From JBDSTZ01 sp039927975 (GTDB taxonomy: Bacteria > Pseudomonadota > Gammaproteobacteria > Burkholderiales > Burkholderiaceae_D), in assembly GCA_039927975.1 (NCBI GenBank), contig JBDSTZ010000409.1, positions 1 to 6,692 on the forward strand: a DNA stretch of 6,692 nucleotides, read 5' to 3'. This document shows, one piece after another, positions 4,536 to 6,692 of the stretch. Within the stretch, counting starts at the first letter, position 1. Each line of letters starts with the position of its first letter. The notes beneath the pieces were generated by a model. That model was not told where the DNA came from, did no database searches, and worked only from the letters and a program-made list of their open reading frames with translations. The position numbers and the translations under genes were made by a program.

Positions 4536-6626
4536 TCAGGTCGCGAAATGGATGCTGAATTGGGTGAACACATTGCTGCGCGAGGAAATGCGCAGGCGCG
4601 CGCCAAGCTGCTCGATGCGCTGCTTGACGACATCCATGCCGACCCCGTGACCGGCGTCGCGGCCGGCCCGCTCGACGGTTGAAAAGCACGGCTCGAAAAT
4701 CTTCATCACCACCTGGCGGTCGTCGAGCTGGGCCAGCGCCTGTTCGGAGTAGCGGCCCGAACGCAGCAGCGCGGCGCGGATCGCCGGCGGCGCCAGGCCG
4801 CGGCCGTCGTCGCGCAGAATCAATTCGTATTCGCCCGCCTCGGCCGGCTTGAGGCCGACATAGATCGTGCCGCTCGCGCTCTTGGCCAGATCGGCGCGCT
4901 CGTCGGCCGCTTCGATGCCGTGGGCGACCGCGTTGCGCAGCAGTTGCACCGTGATGTCCTGCAGTTCGGTGCGGGTCTTGTGCGGCATTGCCTTGAGCAG
5001 ATCGAGTTCGGCCACCAGCTGCACCTGCTTGCCCTGGTCGTGGGCGACGCGCTGCGCGAGCGCGTCCAGGCGGGCCGCGAAAGCGTCGCCGGCGCTGTCC
5101 TCGCTCCGCTCGGCCGGCGCCGCAAAGGCGTCGTGGTAGGCCGCCAGACGCGCCGTCAGGTCGCGCGCCATCGCCACGCGCTGGAGGAATTCCTCCAGCG
5201 GAAACGGCAGCGCCAGCAAGTCCTCGCCGCTGACGGCGCCCTTTTCGCGCAGGCTTGAGAGCAGCGTTTCGAACTGCTGCGCCAGGTTCTCGAACATCTC
5301 CAGGCCCAGCATGGCGGCCTCGCCCTTGAGGGTGTGGATCTTGCGGAAAATGGTGTTGACGGTGCGCCGGTAATCGAGCGCGCCGCCGGCCGCGCGCAGG
5401 TGGCCGTTAATCTCCAGCAGACTGTGTTCGGCGCTCTTGAGGAACACGCCGAGGGTGGCCGGATCGACCTTGAGCAGGTCGAGCATGACTTCCATCTCGG
5501 CCTTCGATTTGAGCTTGGCCTGGGCCAGCGCGCGTTCGAGGCCGACCTGCAAGGTGACGTCGAACACCGTCACCAGCAAGTGCGAAATCTTGCCGTCCTT
5601 GAGCACGCGGTTGAATTGCAGGGTCAGGAAACGCGGCGTGGCGACGCCGTTCTCGCCGGCCACGTTGACTTCGAGGAAGGTGAGCGGATTGAGGTCGCCG
5701 GTCAGCGCTTCCTTGACGCGCTCGCCGAACAGCAGTTCGATATAGTCGCAGGCCAGGGTGAAGGTTTGCTCGGACACCATCGACTGGAGCAGCAAGCGGA
5801 AATCGGTGCCGGCGCCGACCGGCCGGCCCAGCATCCTGGCGAGCGAGGTCGAATACTGCGAGCCGACTTTCATATTCGCGTCGAGCAGGAACAAGCCTTC
5901 CTTGACGGTGTCGAGGATCTCGGCGGTTTCCTGCTGGGCGATGGCGACCTGGCGGTCGTTGGCGAACAGGTGGCGCAGCGAGGCGAACACGGTGTAGGCG
6001 AAATTGAGCAGCGAGAGCGCGATGCCGATGGTCTGGATGGTGCGCAGGCGGCTGGCGCGCGAGGCGCCGATGGCTTGCGCCTCGCTGACGAAATCGTTGG
6101 CCACGGTGAGCAACTCAAGGTTGTTGGCCTGGCTGTAGGCGAGCGCGGCAGAGAGTTGGGCGTCGCTGTAGTGGTTGTCGGCCAGCAGCGGTTGCAGCAG
6201 GTGGAAGTAGGGATTCCACAGGGCCTCGGCGCGGCCCAGCAGGGCCTGGCCGTGCTCGGAGGCGACGGCCTCGAGCTGGACCGGCTTACCGTCGCCGCCG
6301 GGCACCACCCCGCCCTGGCGGAACGCGACCATCGAGACCTGGAAGATCTTGGCGCCGGCGCGCAGTTCGTCCAGCGTGGCTTGCTTGCGCGGCTGGCCGG
6401 CGGCGCGCGCGGCGTCGAGTTCGAGCAAGGTGCGCGCCACCCGCTGCGAGACGTAACGCTGACGGCCGGACAAGTTAATGGCCACCGCGTCCTGGTCGAT
6501 CTGGAAGGAGGTGTAGAAGTTCAGCACCAGCACCGACATGTCGAACAGCAGGAACAGCGCGACCGCGATGATGATTTCGCGGTATTTGTGGAAGGGGCTG
6601 GCGCTTGCGCTTGCGGGGGATTTCAT
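4536..6626 (-). CDS. Membrane CheA-like histidine kinase with PilJ-type sensor, PAS and HPt
   Basis: The product has 696 residues from the ATG at 6626, or 705 from an in-frame ATG at 6653. I prefer 6626 because ACAGG lies 7 nt upstream, while the other start has no such site. Positions here use the 696 form. In order: TM1 (17-38); a periplasmic PilJ/NarX-like helical domain (about 39-197) with INLSGRQRYVSQR (50-62); TM2 (198-217); a PAS-like domain (about 234-361); an HPt domain (about 386-486) with the phosphorylatable H431 in IHTLKGEA; and a CheA-type ATPase (about 516-694) with N box LLRNAVAHGIE (562-572, N565), G1 DDGRGL (606-611), FEPCFST (644-650) and G2 GHGVGMDVV (659-667). It autophosphorylates by inference and passes phosphate to the receiver encoded next. 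Unlike CheA it has its own membrane sensor, an internal HPt domain, no clear P3 dimerisation helices and no CheW-like P5 domain; it stops right after the ATPase. The ligand is unknown. Confidence 0.92.
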   Translation of the reverse strand: MKSPASASASPFHKYREIIIAVALFLLFDMSVLVLNFYTSFQIDQDAVAINLSGRQRYVSQRVARTLLELDAARAAGQPRKQATLDELRAGAKIFQVSMVAFRQGGVVPGGDGKPVQLEAVASEHGQALLGRAEALWNPYFHLLQPLLADNHYSDAQLSAALAYSQANNLELLTVANDFVSEAQAIGASRASRLRTIQTIGIALSLLNFAYTVFASLRHLFANDRQVAIAQQETAEILDTVKEGLFLLDANMKVGSQYSTSLARMLGRPVGAGTDFRLLLQSMVSEQTFTLACDYIELLFGERVKEALTGDLNPLTFLEVNVAGENGVATPRFLTLQFNRVLKDGKISHLLVTVFDVTLQVGLERALAQAKLKSKAEMEVMLDLLKVDPATLGVFLKSAEHSLLEINGHLRAAGGALDYRRTVNTIFRKIHTLKGEAAMLGLEMFENLAQQFETLLSSLREKGAVSGEDLLALPFPLEEFLQRVAMARDLTARLAAYHDAFAAPAERSEDSAGDAFAARLDALAQRVAHDQGKQVQLVAELDLLKAMPHKTRTELQDITVQLLRNAVAHGIEAADERADLAKSASGTIYVGLKPAEAGEYELILRDDGRGLAPPAIRAALLRSGRYSEQALAQLDDRQVVMKIFEPCFSTVERAGRDAGHGVGMDVVKQRIEQLGARLRISSRSNVFTQFSIHFAT

Positions 6627-6633
6627 AGTTGAG

Positions 6634-6638
6634 CCTGT
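6634..6638 (-). promoter_or_regulatory. Ribosome binding site supporting the kinase start at 6626
   Basis: On the - strand ACAGG lies 7 nt before the ATG at 6626. The alternative in-frame ATG at 6653 is preceded by GGTTGCCAT, with no purine-rich site. The match is short, so the start remains open by nine codons. Confidence 0.45.
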
Positions 6639-6664
6639 CGTTGGGGTATGCATATGGCAACCGT

Positions 6665-6683
6665 GCCGCGACCGTGTCGCGGC
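6665..6683. repeat. Perfect hairpin upstream of the kinase operon
   Basis: GCCGCGAC (6665-6672) and GTCGCGGC (6676-6683) form a perfect 8-bp stem with a 3-nt loop, 38 bases before the preferred kinase start. No T run follows on either strand within the window, so a standard terminator is not supported. It may be an operator dyad, a 5' leader stem, or the stem of a terminator whose tail lies outside the window. Confidence 0.5.
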
Positions 6684-6692
6684 TAGTTGTGC

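Noticed and set aside
4493..4633. N-terminal extension of the receiver gene to an upstream ATG at 4633
   Set aside because: It would overlap the kinase gene by about 100 bases and add a Ser/Ala/Arg-rich tail. The ATG at 4492 puts the acidic pair at residues 7 and 8 as in CheY, with a purine-rich site upstream.
5334..6632. Long + strand open frame opposite the kinase gene (about 430 codons)
   Set aside because: The - strand encodes clear TM, PilJ-type, PAS and HPt segments. The + strand translation is a Gln/Glu/Gly-rich shadow without motifs.

Overview
The window looks like a chromosomal stretch of a GC-rich Gram-negative betaproteobacterium, most likely one of the Oxalobacteraceae (Massilia, Duganella or Janthinobacterium type). 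This placement is an inference from three things: strong G/C preference at third codon positions, secreted Sel1-repeat proteins with Ala/Pro-rich N-termini, and a PilJ-type sensor fused to chemotaxis-like signalling domains. No rRNA, tRNA, CRISPR array, insertion sequence or phage gene is visible.

Left half (1-3519, + strand). A rho-independent terminator at the left edge (5-34) closes an upstream gene outside the window. After about 270 bases of non-coding leader come two tandem paralogous genes, 303-1802 and 1996-3519. Each encodes an exported protein of about 500 residues: signal peptide, Ala/Pro-rich spacer, a TonB-box-like VTV/VVTG-K-R motif, a conserved N-terminal region bounded by two cysteines, then about seven Sel1-like (TPR-like) repeats. 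A strong terminator (1826-1855) separates them, so the second copy probably has its own promoter.

Right half (3653-6626, - strand). A three-gene operon converges on the Sel1 pair. In order of transcription it encodes: (1) a membrane-bound CheA-like histidine kinase (TM, PilJ-type periplasmic domain, TM, PAS-like domain, internal HPt domain, CheA-type ATPase) with no CheW-binding domain; (2) a stand-alone CheY-like receiver; (3) a CheX-family phosphatase of CheY-P with its E-x-x-N motif. The genes are 43 and 12 bases apart, and the cheX ribosome binding site overlaps the receiver stop codon.

Reading: the operon looks like a self-contained chemotaxis-like phosphorelay. The kinase carries its own sensor instead of docking on a chemoreceptor through CheW, phosphate would pass from the internal HPt histidine to the receiver, and CheX would remove it. 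No output domain is encoded, so the target must lie elsewhere. The operon is the best candidate here for a little-described system; the Sel1 pair is second, because it joins a TonB-box-like motif to a repeat scaffold with no outer-membrane barrel. Nothing in the sequence directly ties the two halves together beyond adjacency. The convergent gap (3520-3652) holds only GC-rich inverted repeats.
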